Of a stretch of DNA of 64,000 bases, positions 55,212-63,498 are shown piece after piece. Within the stretch, counting starts at the first letter, position 1, and each line of letters starts with the position of its first letter. The stretch comes from Candidatus Marithrix sp. GTDB lineage: Bacteria; Pseudomonadota; Gammaproteobacteria; Beggiatoales; Beggiatoaceae. The notes beneath the pieces are model-generated. The model saw only the letters and a program-made list of their open reading frames with translations. It was not told where the DNA came from and did not search any database. The stretch is taken from positions 97,952 to 161,951 of the forward strand of contig JADGDS010000006.1 of the NCBI GenBank assembly GCA_016744775.1, in the 5' to 3' direction. A program made the position numbers and the translations under genes.

Positions 55212-55227
55212 TTCAAATTAATTTGAA
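55212..55227. promoter_or_regulatory. TTCAAATTAATTTGAA palindrome before the ATPase-nuclease gene
   Basis: A second perfect copy of the 16-bp palindrome, within a longer match of about 36 bases to 53375-53410 that includes a minus-strand TATAAT box. It suggests joint control of the two minus-strand genes. Confidence 0.55.
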
Positions 55228-55284
55228 TTATAACATAAGACTAAATATTGAAGTATTTTTATTTATACTAAAAAAAACAATAGC

Positions 55285-55313
55285 TTGACATGTGACAACA
55301 ATATAGTTATAAT
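55285..55313 (+). promoter_or_regulatory. Perfect consensus sigma-70 promoter
   Basis: TTGACA at 55285-55290 and TATAAT at 55308-55313 with a 17-base spacer, pointing to the 1557-residue secreted protein gene whose ATG is at 55347. Confidence 0.8.
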
Positions 55314-55346
55314 AACCACTCTAAAATTATTTTGTTGATAGTAAAT

Positions 55347-58300
55347 ATGAAATCACAATATCCCCCCCATTTAGAATGGATATTATCTAAACTACGATTA
55401 CGAACTTTTCTTAGAGGTTTGTGCTTTAATTTGTTATTACTTTGTTCTTTCAATGCCACAGCTGCATTTAGTGTTACCAATGGTCAAGATGCTGATGGTG
55501 TCTTGGGACAATCTGATTTTACTTCCAATAGTACAGGAACTAGTGCATCTTCTATGGAAAATCCCAGAGGGGTTGCAATTGATCCTAGCACTGGTAAAGT
55601 ATTTGTAGCAGATGATGATAACAATCGCGTCTTGCGGTTTTCTGCAACTGATGCATTTATTAATGGATCCCCTGCTGAAGCCGTATTAGGACAGTCTGAT
55701 TTGACTAGTGGCAGTTCGGCAACAACACAATCTGGTATGAATGGTCCAAGAGGTTTGCTTGTAGATAATAATGGGCGTTTATGGGTAGCCGATGGTGGCA
55801 ATAATCGTGTATTACGTTTTGATAATGCCGCTACCAAAACCAATGGTGCTAATGCTGATGGCGTACTTGGTCAAGCTGATTTTATTAGCGATACTGCTAA
55901 TACCACACAAAATGCTATGGATAATCCTAAAAGTTTCGCAATAGATAATAATGGTACTCTGTGGGTTGTAGATAATGATAATCATCGTGTTCTGCATTTT
56001 GACAATGCCGCTACCAAAACTAATGGTGCTAATGCGGATGGAGTACTTGGACAAGCAGATTTTACTAGTTCCGGATCTGCTACTACACAAGCAGGTATGA
56101 ATGCGCCTTATGGAGTGACTGTAGATAGTAATGGGACTTTATGGGTGGCAGATAATGATAATCATCGGGTCTTGCGTTTTGACAATGCCGCTACTAAAGC
56201 CAATGGAGGCAATGCTGACGGAGTACTGGGACAAATAGATTTTACCAGTAGTGATTCAGTAACTTCACAAGCTGGTATGGATAATCCCAAAGGGGTGACA
56301 GTAGATGCTGCTGGTCGTCTGTATGTATTGGATGATGACAATTACCGTGTTACCATTTTTGAAAATGCCGCTAGCAAAACTAATGGTGACAACGCTGATT
56401 TTCTACTTGGTCAAGCAGATTTTACTAGTGGTTCCTCAAATCGTAGTGGTAGTGTTGCAGCCAACACTATGGATTTTGGAAGCAATCCCGGTATTTTCTT
56501 TGATAATTTGAAAGGAAATCTATGGGTCGCTGATGAAGATAATAATAGGGTATTGCGTTTTGATTTAGGAACTCCAGAAATAAATGTTAAAGCTAATAAC
56601 ACTGATATTGCTGATGGAAGCACAACGCTCAGTGTCAGTGATCACACCGATTTTGGTAGCATTGATATTAGCTCAGGAACGGTGCAACGTATTTTTACCA
56701 TTGAAAATATTGAAGCTATCGCTGGATTAAATTTAACTGGTTCATCTAACAAAGTAGTATTGAGTGGCACCCATGCGAGTGATTTCACTGTAACAGAAGA
56801 TGCACTTGCAAATCCCATTACAATTCACAATTCACAAAGTTTTACCATTACCTTTGATCCTTCAGCAACAGGGCTTCGTACTGCTACTGTTAGTCTTGCC
56901 AATGATGATCCGGATGAAAATCCTTATGATTTTGCAATTCAAGGAACAGGTACAGCGGCTCCTGAAATGGATGTAGAAGGCAACAGCACAAGCATTGCTG
57001 ATGGTGATACCACTCCTAACACCAATGATGACACTGATTTTGCTGATGTAATAGTTGGTAACAATACCACAAAAACCTTCACTATTCAAAATACTGGTAG
57101 TGCTGAATTAAATTTAACTGCTTCACCAATAGTAACTGTTACAGGCAACGGTTTTTCTGTTACTACGCAGCCAACTTCACCAGTTGCTATTACTACTGGT
57201 GAAACTACTTTTATAGTGCAATTTTCTGCTCCGACAACGGTTGGTGTAATAACTGGTGAAATTAGTATTGCTAATGATGATAGTGATGAAAATCCATATA
57301 ACTTTAACATTACTGCTAATGCAGTTAATGATACACCAGTAATTTCAGACATAGCTGATCAGACAACTAATGAAGATACAGCCACCGCTGCAATTGATTT
57401 TACGATAAGTGATGTTGTAACAGCGGTTGGTGATTTGACACTAACTGGTCGTTCAAGTAACACCGCTTTGGTATCAGATGCCAATATTGTATTTGGTGGT
57501 AGTAATGGTAATCGTACTGTTACTGTGACTCCGCTTGCTAATCAATCTGGTAGTGCGACAATTACTGTTACTGTATCAGATGGAATCCTTACGGCAACAG
57601 ATACTTTTGAATTAACCGTTAATGCTGTTAATGATACACCAACAACATCTGATAAGACAATTACACTAAATGAAGATGCCACTTATACTTTTACTGAAAC
57701 AGATTTTGAATTTAGTGATATAGATACCGGCAACAGTTTGACTCAAATCAAAATAATGCAGTTGCCAAGTGTTGGAACTTTACAACTTGACGGTGTTGAT
57801 GTCACAATTGATCAAGTTATTGTTGCAGCCGACATTGGCAAGTTGACATTTACCCCAGCAGCGAACGCTAATGGTAGTAATTATGCCACTTTCCAATTTA
57901 AGGTGCATGATGGTACATCATATAGTGATGCTGATTTTACTATGACTATTGATGTTACTGCTGTTAGTGATACACCAACAGCAGCTGATAATACAGTAAC
58001 GCTAAATGAAGATGAAGCTTATACTTTTGCTGAAGCGGATTTTGAATTTAGTGATGTAGATAGCGGCAACAGCTTGAATCAAATAAAAATAACCCAATTG
58101 CCAACTATTGGAACTTTACAACTTGACGGTGTTGATGTCACAATTGATCAAGTTATTGTTGCAGCCGACATTGGCAAGTTGACATTTACCCCAGCAGCGA
58201 ACGCTAATGGTAGTAATTATGCCACTTTCCAATTTAAGGTGCATGATGGTACATCATATAGTGATGCTGATTTTACTATGAGTATTGATGTTACTGCTGT

Positions 58301-60020
58301 TAATGATGCGCCTTCATTCACCAAAGGTGATGATCAAACAGTTTTTGTAAATGCAGAACAAAATATTACTGCTTGGGCAACCAACATTGATTTTGGATCA
58401 GCAAACGAATCATCACAAACATTAAACTTTATAGTCACTAATGACAATAATAGCTTATTTTCTGTACAACCTGCAATTGACACATCAGGTAACTTGACAT
58501 TTATACCTAGTACAGTTGGTAGCGCAGTTGTTACAGTAATATTAAGCGATGGCATAGATACCTCAGCAGCTCAAAGCTTTAATATTAAAGTTGATCCACT
58601 TCCAAGTTCATCACCAACTCAACAACCAACTGGTTGCACTCTATCCTCAAACGTCAACTGCGCCATAAAAAATGAAGGCACTATAACTGATGTAAAGATA
58701 GAACCAGAAGGTTCAATTGAAGGCGGAACTCTCGAAGGAGAAATAAAAAATGAAGGCACTCTAACAGACGTAACTTTAGCAGCAGGAACTAATATAGATG
58801 GCGGACAAATTCAAGGGAAAGTTAATGGTAATCCAGAAGCACCAGCTATATTGATCAATGTAAAAATCATTGCTAAAACTGAGTTAAGCAATGTAATACT
58901 TGATAAAACTGTTGAACTGCCTAATGATGTCACTTTAACAAATATAGAATTACGAGGATCATCAGTAAATGGTGGCAAATTAGAAGGAACTATTAGAACT
59001 ACTAGTTCTGCAACAGTAATTAAAAATGTCTCTTTAGGAGAAAATGCAACAATTATTGGCGGCAAACTAGCAGGAACAATTAGCGGCACTCCTAACAAAC
59101 CAGCAATATTGGAACATTTGACAATCGAACCGCAAACACTATTAACTGATGTTACAATTTCTGACAGTGTAGAAATGCCAGTAGATGTTAATTTAGCTAG
59201 CGGTGTGCGTTTTACTAAAACGGAAAATATTCCAACGGATGTTGATTTGACTGAAACTTTACCTAAAAAAGGACAAGCTGTAGATTTATCTGCTGATCCA
59301 GTAATAGGAGGTGAAGGTATTTTACCAGCCATAAATCGCTTGCAAGAATTTGTACCAGCAGAACTAACAGTTCTTCAACATGACAAAGGTTTTATCTATC
59401 TGGATATAGAAGGCATACGCTATGCTGTCAATCCTATGAAAGTAAAACATTTATCAGAAGCAGAACGCTTACAACTAGAATCAGGACAAACAGTACGTTT
59501 TAAAACTGATACACAAATAGACGTATTAGCTCCTCCAGCGATACAAGATATTTCAAGTTTTAAAGAAACTTTAATTAAAATTAATTTACCAACTGTAAAT
59601 ATTAATAATGATGGTAACATTAAAGTTTTAGTTACCGAAAAAGTTTGGTACAGCGGCAGACCAGATTTAGCATCAACAACAGTTGACAAAGACACTCCAA
59701 ATGGCTTTATTACCAAAGAAGATGGCAATGTAGCCCTAATCTTTGAAGATGAAAAGGGAGAAAAACGAGAACAAATTCTCTACCCTTCCCCAGCAAATAT
59801 GTCAGCCCTAGGAAAATTTGACCTAACTCCAAAAGGAATATTGGAATTTGAAATCAATGGTCAAAAATTCAAAGGTCGTTTAGACTATCAGGTTAAACAA
59901 GGAATTAAGTTAGAGACAAGGCATGCCTTGTCTCTAACAGAAATCCCAGATAGCAATGGAGATTTTATGATTATTTACCCTGATGGAGCAGAACAACGAT
60001 TGTTTGCTTTGCCTGAATAA
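55347..60020 (+). CDS. Large secreted NHL-propeller and Ig/cadherin-like repeat protein
   Basis: 1557 residues from the ATG at 55347. A signal peptide (LCFNLLLLCSFNATAA, cleavage near residue 39) precedes at least six NHL-type repeats of about 58 residues (NADGVLGQADFTS, GVTVDSNGTLWVADNDNHRVLRF) forming a beta-propeller. Two choice-of-anchor-D/ASH-like domains, a cadherin-like domain (DQTTNEDTATAAIDF) and two nearly identical domains of about 112 residues (TLQLDGVDVTIDQVIVAADIG) follow. A right-handed repeat region (GTITDVKIEPEGSIEGGTLEG) leads to a unique C-terminal domain. No sorting motif is obvious. It is probably a cell-surface or released adhesion protein, driven by a consensus promoter. 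Confidence 0.85.
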   Translation: MKSQYPPHLEWILSKLRLRTFLRGLCFNLLLLCSFNATAAFSVTNGQDADGVLGQSDFTSNSTGTSASSMENPRGVAIDPSTGKVFVADDDNNRVLRFSATDAFINGSPAEAVLGQSDLTSGSSATTQSGMNGPRGLLVDNNGRLWVADGGNNRVLRFDNAATKTNGANADGVLGQADFISDTANTTQNAMDNPKSFAIDNNGTLWVVDNDNHRVLHFDNAATKTNGANADGVLGQADFTSSGSATTQAGMNAPYGVTVDSNGTLWVADNDNHRVLRFDNAATKANGGNADGVLGQIDFTSSDSVTSQAGMDNPKGVTVDAAGRLYVLDDDNYRVTIFENAASKTNGDNADFLLGQADFTSGSSNRSGSVAANTMDFGSNPGIFFDNLKGNLWVADEDNNRVLRFDLGTPEINVKANNTDIADGSTTLSVSDHTDFGSIDISSGTVQRIFTIENIEAIAGLNLTGSSNKVVLSGTHASDFTVTEDALANPITIHNSQSFTITFDPSATGLRTATVSLANDDPDENPYDFAIQGTGTAAPEMDVEGNSTSIADGDTTPNTNDDTDFADVIVGNNTTKTFTIQNTGSAELNLTASPIVTVTGNGFSVTTQPTSPVAITTGETTFIVQFSAPTTVGVITGEISIANDDSDENPYNFNITANAVNDTPVISDIADQTTNEDTATAAIDFTISDVVTAVGDLTLTGRSSNTALVSDANIVFGGSNGNRTVTVTPLANQSGSATITVTVSDGILTATDTFELTVNAVNDTPTTSDKTITLNEDATYTFTETDFEFSDIDTGNSLTQIKIMQLPSVGTLQLDGVDVTIDQVIVAADIGKLTFTPAANANGSNYATFQFKVHDGTSYSDADFTMTIDVTAVSDTPTAADNTVTLNEDEAYTFAEADFEFSDVDSGNSLNQIKITQLPTIGTLQLDGVDVTIDQVIVAADIGKLTFTPAANANGSNYATFQFKVHDGTSYSDADFTMSIDVTAVNDAPSFTKGDDQTVFVNAEQNITAWATNIDFGSANESSQTLNFIVTNDNNSLFSVQPAIDTSGNLTFIPSTVGSAVVTVILSDGIDTSAAQSFNIKVDPLPSSSPTQQPTGCTLSSNVNCAIKNEGTITDVKIEPEGSIEGGTLEGEIKNEGTLTDVTLAAGTNIDGGQIQGKVNGNPEAPAILINVKIIAKTELSNVILDKTVELPNDVTLTNIELRGSSVNGGKLEGTIRTTSSATVIKNVSLGENATIIGGKLAGTISGTPNKPAILEHLTIEPQTLLTDVTISDSVEMPVDVNLASGVRFTKTENIPTDVDLTETLPKKGQAVDLSADPVIGGEGILPAINRLQEFVPAELTVLQHDKGFIYLDIEGIRYAVNPMKVKHLSEAERLQLESGQTVRFKTDTQIDVLAPPAIQDISSFKETLIKINLPTVNINNDGNIKVLVTEKVWYSGRPDLASTTVDKDTPNGFITKEDGNVALIFEDEKGEKREQILYPSPANMSALGKFDLTPKGILEFEINGQKFKGRLDYQVKQGIKLETRHALSLTEIPDSNGDFMIIYPDGAEQRLFALPE
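57772..58284 (+). repeat. Tandem duplicated domain, 336-bp period
   Basis: About 174 bp starting TTGGAACTTTACAACTTGAC (57772-57945) is repeated without change at 58108-58281. The neighbouring parts of the 336-bp unit have diverged. Each unit encodes one 112-residue cadherin-like domain. Confidence 0.85.
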
Positions 60021-60090
60021 TTCCTCAATTACATAAAAGTATATTAGGTGTATTTAATTTATTAGACAACCAAAGTAAACTTGTAAAATA

Positions 60091-61170
60091 ATGTTACACA
60101 AATTAAATATTAAAAATTTCACCGTTTTTTCTGATAATCAATTTGAATTTTCCCCCGGGATTAATATGATTATTGGAGAAAATGGTACTGGAAAAAGCCA
60201 TTTACTGTATTTAGCTTATACTATTGATTATGTATGGCGCGAAGCATTACAGATTTATCTATCTGAACATAAGATCAAAGATAAGGAATCATGGCAACGT
60301 GACTTAGCGGAAAAATTAAAAAGAGTATTTAGACCACAACGCTTGGGGCGTTTATGTCGAAGTAAGAATAAGCAACGCGCTGAAATTACAATGATTCCTT
60401 TTTTAGCTGAATTAGCAACTAGCTTTTCCTTTTATGTCACAGCAAAAGAAAAAGTCAAACTAGAACAATCACCATCTTTTAAATCTTTAGAGGGCATAGA
60501 TAAACCAGCAAATTCAGTATTTTTTCCAACAAAAGAAGTATTATCTTTCTATCCCGGTTTTATAAGAGCTTATGAAGAACGAGAAATAGCATTTTCTGCA
60601 ATTGATTATGATTTATGTAAAATTCTAACTGCCGCTCCATTAAAAGGTAAACCTTTTCAAAAAATATCGAGCTTAGTCGCACCACTAGAAGAAATTTTAC
60701 AAGGTAAACTAGTGTTAGAATTCAATAATTTTTATTTGTTATCAAATGAATACGGTAAGATGGAAATATCGCTAATACCTGAAGGATTACGCAAAATAGC
60801 GATGCTATCTTATTTAATTTCCAATGGTGGTTTAACAAGCAGCAGCACTTTATTTTGGGATGAACCAGAACTAAATTTAAATGCCAAATTACAAGTCAAG
60901 CTGGTTGACAGTTTAGTCGCACTAGCAAAAGCCGGAATACAAATCATACTGACAACTCATGACTTATTTTTAATGAAAGAATTATCCTTACGAGTTGAAG
61001 CTGGCGAAACAAAAATAAAATTCATAGAATTATTGCATAACAACGCAGAACACCAAGTCATACAAGGAGATGACTTGACTGATTTATTTAAAATCGTCTC
61101 ACTCGAAGCAGCATTAGATCAAGGAGATAGAGGGCAAGAAATTTATTATCAAGAAATGCAAGCGCAATGA
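60091..61170 (+). CDS. AAA_15/AAA_21 ATPase of a two-gene cassette
   Basis: 359 residues. Walker A is IGENGTGKSHLL (near residue 30), the signature region is PEGLRKIAMLSYLISNG, and Walker B is LFWDEPELNLNAKL, followed by a D-loop and the switch histidine in ILTTHD. SMC/OLD-like ATPases of this type occur in many phage-defence cassettes. The stop overlaps the next start (ATGA), so the two proteins are coupled. No TOPRIM domain is fused. Confidence 0.85.
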   Translation: MLHKLNIKNFTVFSDNQFEFSPGINMIIGENGTGKSHLLYLAYTIDYVWREALQIYLSEHKIKDKESWQRDLAEKLKRVFRPQRLGRLCRSKNKQRAEITMIPFLAELATSFSFYVTAKEKVKLEQSPSFKSLEGIDKPANSVFFPTKEVLSFYPGFIRAYEEREIAFSAIDYDLCKILTAAPLKGKPFQKISSLVAPLEEILQGKLVLEFNNFYLLSNEYGKMEISLIPEGLRKIAMLSYLISNGGLTSSSTLFWDEPELNLNAKLQVKLVDSLVALAKAGIQIILTTHDLFLMKELSLRVEAGETKIKFIELLHNNAEHQVIQGDDLTDLFKIVSLEAALDQGDRGQEIYYQEMQAQ

Positions 61171-61706
61171 TAAGTATAAGTGAGGGCAAATTAACTTTCA
61201 CATTTCCTGACAATTGGAAAGTTAATAAATATGATGAAAGTAACTTTTTTAAAAATCATATTCAAAAAAGTCAAGGCTGCAAGGCAGTAGATATTTTAGC
61301 ATTATCTAATGATAGCTTATTTATGATTGAAATTAAAGATTTAAGAAATTATCGTATTGAAAGTAAAGCCAGTTTAAAAAACGATGTAGTATTAGATGAA
61401 GTGGTGCAAAAATTTCGTGATACTCTTACGGGTTTATACGCTGCAGATCGTTCTCAAATAGAAGAACTAGCTCCTTTTTATCAAAACTTATATACTAATT
61501 CAAAATATTCAAATCTGGCTCGTCACCAACGAAAAATTATCTGTGTTTGGTTTATAGAACAAGACATTCAATCTCATATAGAATTTTCTACAATTGATTT
61601 AAGACTAAAATTAAAAAATCAATTAAAATTCTTGAATGTGAACTGTGTTGTTCACAATAAGAAAAGTTATGCTAAAAAACCGTTAGGGTGGGAAGTGAAA
61701 GGATAA
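61167..61706 (+). CDS. Putative PD-(D/E)XK nuclease partner of the ATPase
   Basis: 179 residues with no named family recognised. The sequence CKAVDILALSNDSLFMIEIKDLRNY has the spacing of a PD-(D/E)XK active site: Asp in AVDIL, then Glu-x-Lys in IEIKD. An upstream helix could supply a further acidic residue. The 4-base overlap with the ATPase suggests a stoichiometric complex. The nuclease call is inferred from the motif only. Confidence 0.6.
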   Translation: MISISEGKLTFTFPDNWKVNKYDESNFFKNHIQKSQGCKAVDILALSNDSLFMIEIKDLRNYRIESKASLKNDVVLDEVVQKFRDTLTGLYAADRSQIEELAPFYQNLYTNSKYSNLARHQRKIICVWFIEQDIQSHIEFSTIDLRLKLKNQLKFLNVNCVVHNKKSYAKKPLGWEVKG

Positions 61707-61716
61707 ACATTAAATT

Positions 61717-61867
61717 TCAGCAGAACAACGATTGTTTGGTTTGGCTGAATAATTGAACATAAGCCCCCCTAACCCCCTAAAGGGGGAGCTTACTACCTAC
61801 GGCTTATTTCCCCCCTTTAGGGGGGCTAGGGGGGCTTACCACCCCAATTCCATATTCCAAACAAAAA
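61717..61867. pseudogene. Scar with 3' ends of two other genes around a palindrome
   Basis: About 61720-61752 (CAGAACAACGATTGTTTGGT) repeats the end of the large secreted protein gene (59989-60021). The palindrome at 61761-61838 resembles 53412-53460. About 61842-61867 (CAATTCCATATTCCAAACAA) repeats the 3' end of the ATPase-nuclease gene (near 53488-53512). No open gene remains; 61868-61903 shows nothing. Confidence 0.7.
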
Positions 61868-61903
61868 TATAATTTGCTTACTTCTTAATTAGTTGTACTA
61901 TTG

Positions 61904-62671
61904 TTAAAAATCATAATCAATAGTTAGCGGCGCATGATCAGAAAATCTTTGTTCCTTATAAATATCTGCGCTTACAACTTTATCCTTTAAACCCGGTGTA
62001 ATAATCTGGTAATCAATCCGCCAACCAGTATTATTTTCCCACGCCTTACCTCTATTTGACCACCATGTATATTGTTGTTCCTCTTGATTTACAACACGAA
62101 AAGCATCTATAAATCCATTAGAATCAAATAATTCATCCATCCAAGCGCGTTCTTCCGGCAAACAACCTGAATTTTTTTGATTGCCACGCCAATTTTTTAT
62201 ATCAATCTGACGATGAACAATATTCCAATCTCCACATATGATATATTCTTTACCTGACTTTTTTAAATCACGTAAATAAGGCATGAATTTATCCATAAAG
62301 GCAAACTTCACAGCTTGCCGCTCAGCACTAGCACCACCTGAGTGCATATACAAAGAAACAACACTAAAATTAGGAAAACAAGCTTCTAAATAACGCCCCT
62401 CTTTATCAACTTCAGACCATCCAATTCCTATTTTTACTTCATCTGGTTTTTCACGACTATATAAAGCTACACCACTATAACCTTTTTTTTCTGCATCATG
62501 GTAATAACAATGATAACCATCTGGATGAAATATAGGATCACTTAATTGATCTGCTTGTGCTTTAGTTTCTTGGATACATACCACATCAGCATTTTGTTGT
62601 TCCAACCAGGTAAAAAAGCCTTTTTTAGCGGCAGCGCGAATACCATTTACATTAACTGTAATTATTTTCAT
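61904..62671 (-). CDS. xthA: Exodeoxyribonuclease III
   Basis: 255 residues, the usual length. The start MKIITVNVNGIRAAAKKGFF holds the active-site Asn, VCIQETKA the metal-binding Glu, and ICGDWNIVHRQIDI the catalytic Asp and Asn. FSDHAPLTIDYDF holds the final Asp-His. It cleaves DNA at abasic sites and removes 3' blocks in base-excision repair. Its start overlaps the upstream methyltransferase stop by four bases. Confidence 0.95.
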   Translation of the reverse strand: MKIITVNVNGIRAAAKKGFFTWLEQQNADVVCIQETKAQADQLSDPIFHPDGYHCYYHDAEKKGYSGVALYSREKPDEVKIGIGWSEVDKEGRYLEACFPNFSVVSLYMHSGGASAERQAVKFAFMDKFMPYLRDLKKSGKEYIICGDWNIVHRQIDIKNWRGNQKNSGCLPEERAWMDELFDSNGFIDAFRVVNQEEQQYTWWSNRGKAWENNTGWRIDYQIITPGLKDKVVSADIYKEQRFSDHAPLTIDYDF

Positions 62672-63294
62672 AAATTAAAATGTTGCATTAATATTCGTTC
62701 CTCTCTAGCAATTTTTTCAAGTAATGCAGTGCTAGCAAATAAAGATAATAACAGCCCCAAACTAGATAAAAATACTAAAGGAATACTAATAGAAATCATG
62801 ATTAAACCAACATAATATGGGTGATGAATATATTTAAAAAGAGTAGAAGTAATTATTTGATTTTTAGTATAAATATAATAAGCTTTCCAAAATATAAGTA
62901 TATTACCTAAGATAAATAACGCTACACCTAAATATCTAACAAAATCCCCCCCTGCTAATAACATCCATTGTTGCCTATCTGAAAAAGGCGAAATTATTAA
63001 AAACAATATAACCGCCATAATGCCAAGGTATCCAATTAAACAATTCCCTTTAACTTGACATGTATCCGAAACAATCCCGCTATGAAACATCCATTTTGGA
63101 GAAATAAAAAAAAACATCACTATAAATTGTGCGATTAACAATGATAATAAAGCTACTCTTGCCGGATGCGTCAACAATCCACTTATATCATCAATTCCCC
63201 AACTAGTTAAAATAATTCCAAAAACAATAATCGCTATACTAGAAATAATCATGAACTTTATCATTATCATGATTTTCATAACGAAATTAAACAT
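62668..63294 (-). CDS. Isoprenylcysteine/phospholipid methyltransferase-like membrane protein
   Basis: 208 residues with about five membrane helices. The C-terminal motif YIHHPYYVGLIMISI followed by KIAREERIL is typical of the ICMT/PEMT-like fold, where these residues bind S-adenosylmethionine. The substrate is unknown; such bacterial proteins are annotated as NnrU-like or methyltransferase family. The true start may be a later Met (residue 6, 9 or 11), because several cluster at the N-terminus. It is co-transcribed with xthA. Confidence 0.72.
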   Translation of the reverse strand: MFNFVMKIMIMIKFMIISSIAIIVFGIILTSWGIDDISGLLTHPARVALLSLLIAQFIVMFFFISPKWMFHSGIVSDTCQVKGNCLIGYLGIMAVILFLIISPFSDRQQWMLLAGGDFVRYLGVALFILGNILIFWKAYYIYTKNQIITSTLFKYIHHPYYVGLIMISISIPLVFLSSLGLLLSLFASTALLEKIAREERILMQHFNL

Positions 63295-63466
63295 TTTTAT
63301 TAATCCTATTAATGAATTTGAAAGTAACTATATTTTTAGATTATTATTTACTAATATTCCGATATAATCAAGCGATATTTATTTGATATTGCATTTTGAT
63401 GCAAAAATAATACTAGAAAAGGATTGTTTGTTAAGAGAAAGGTATTAAGAAAGAGGGGGATTTAAT

Positions 63467-63486
63467 GGTACCGAAGTACCATTATT
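63467..63486 (-). terminator. Hairpin after the crystallin-repeat gene
   Basis: AATGGTACCGAAGTACCATT is a stem of 8-9 bp followed on the minus strand by an AAT-rich tract, 13 bases beyond the stop at 63499. The rest of 63295-63466 is AT-rich with no gene. Confidence 0.5.
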
Positions 63487-63498
63487 TATGATATATTA

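Noticed and set aside
58811..59332. 173-residue minus-strand ORF within the giant secreted gene
   Set aside because: It is a shadow of the plus-strand repeat region; the plus strand has signal peptide, promoter and domain structure.
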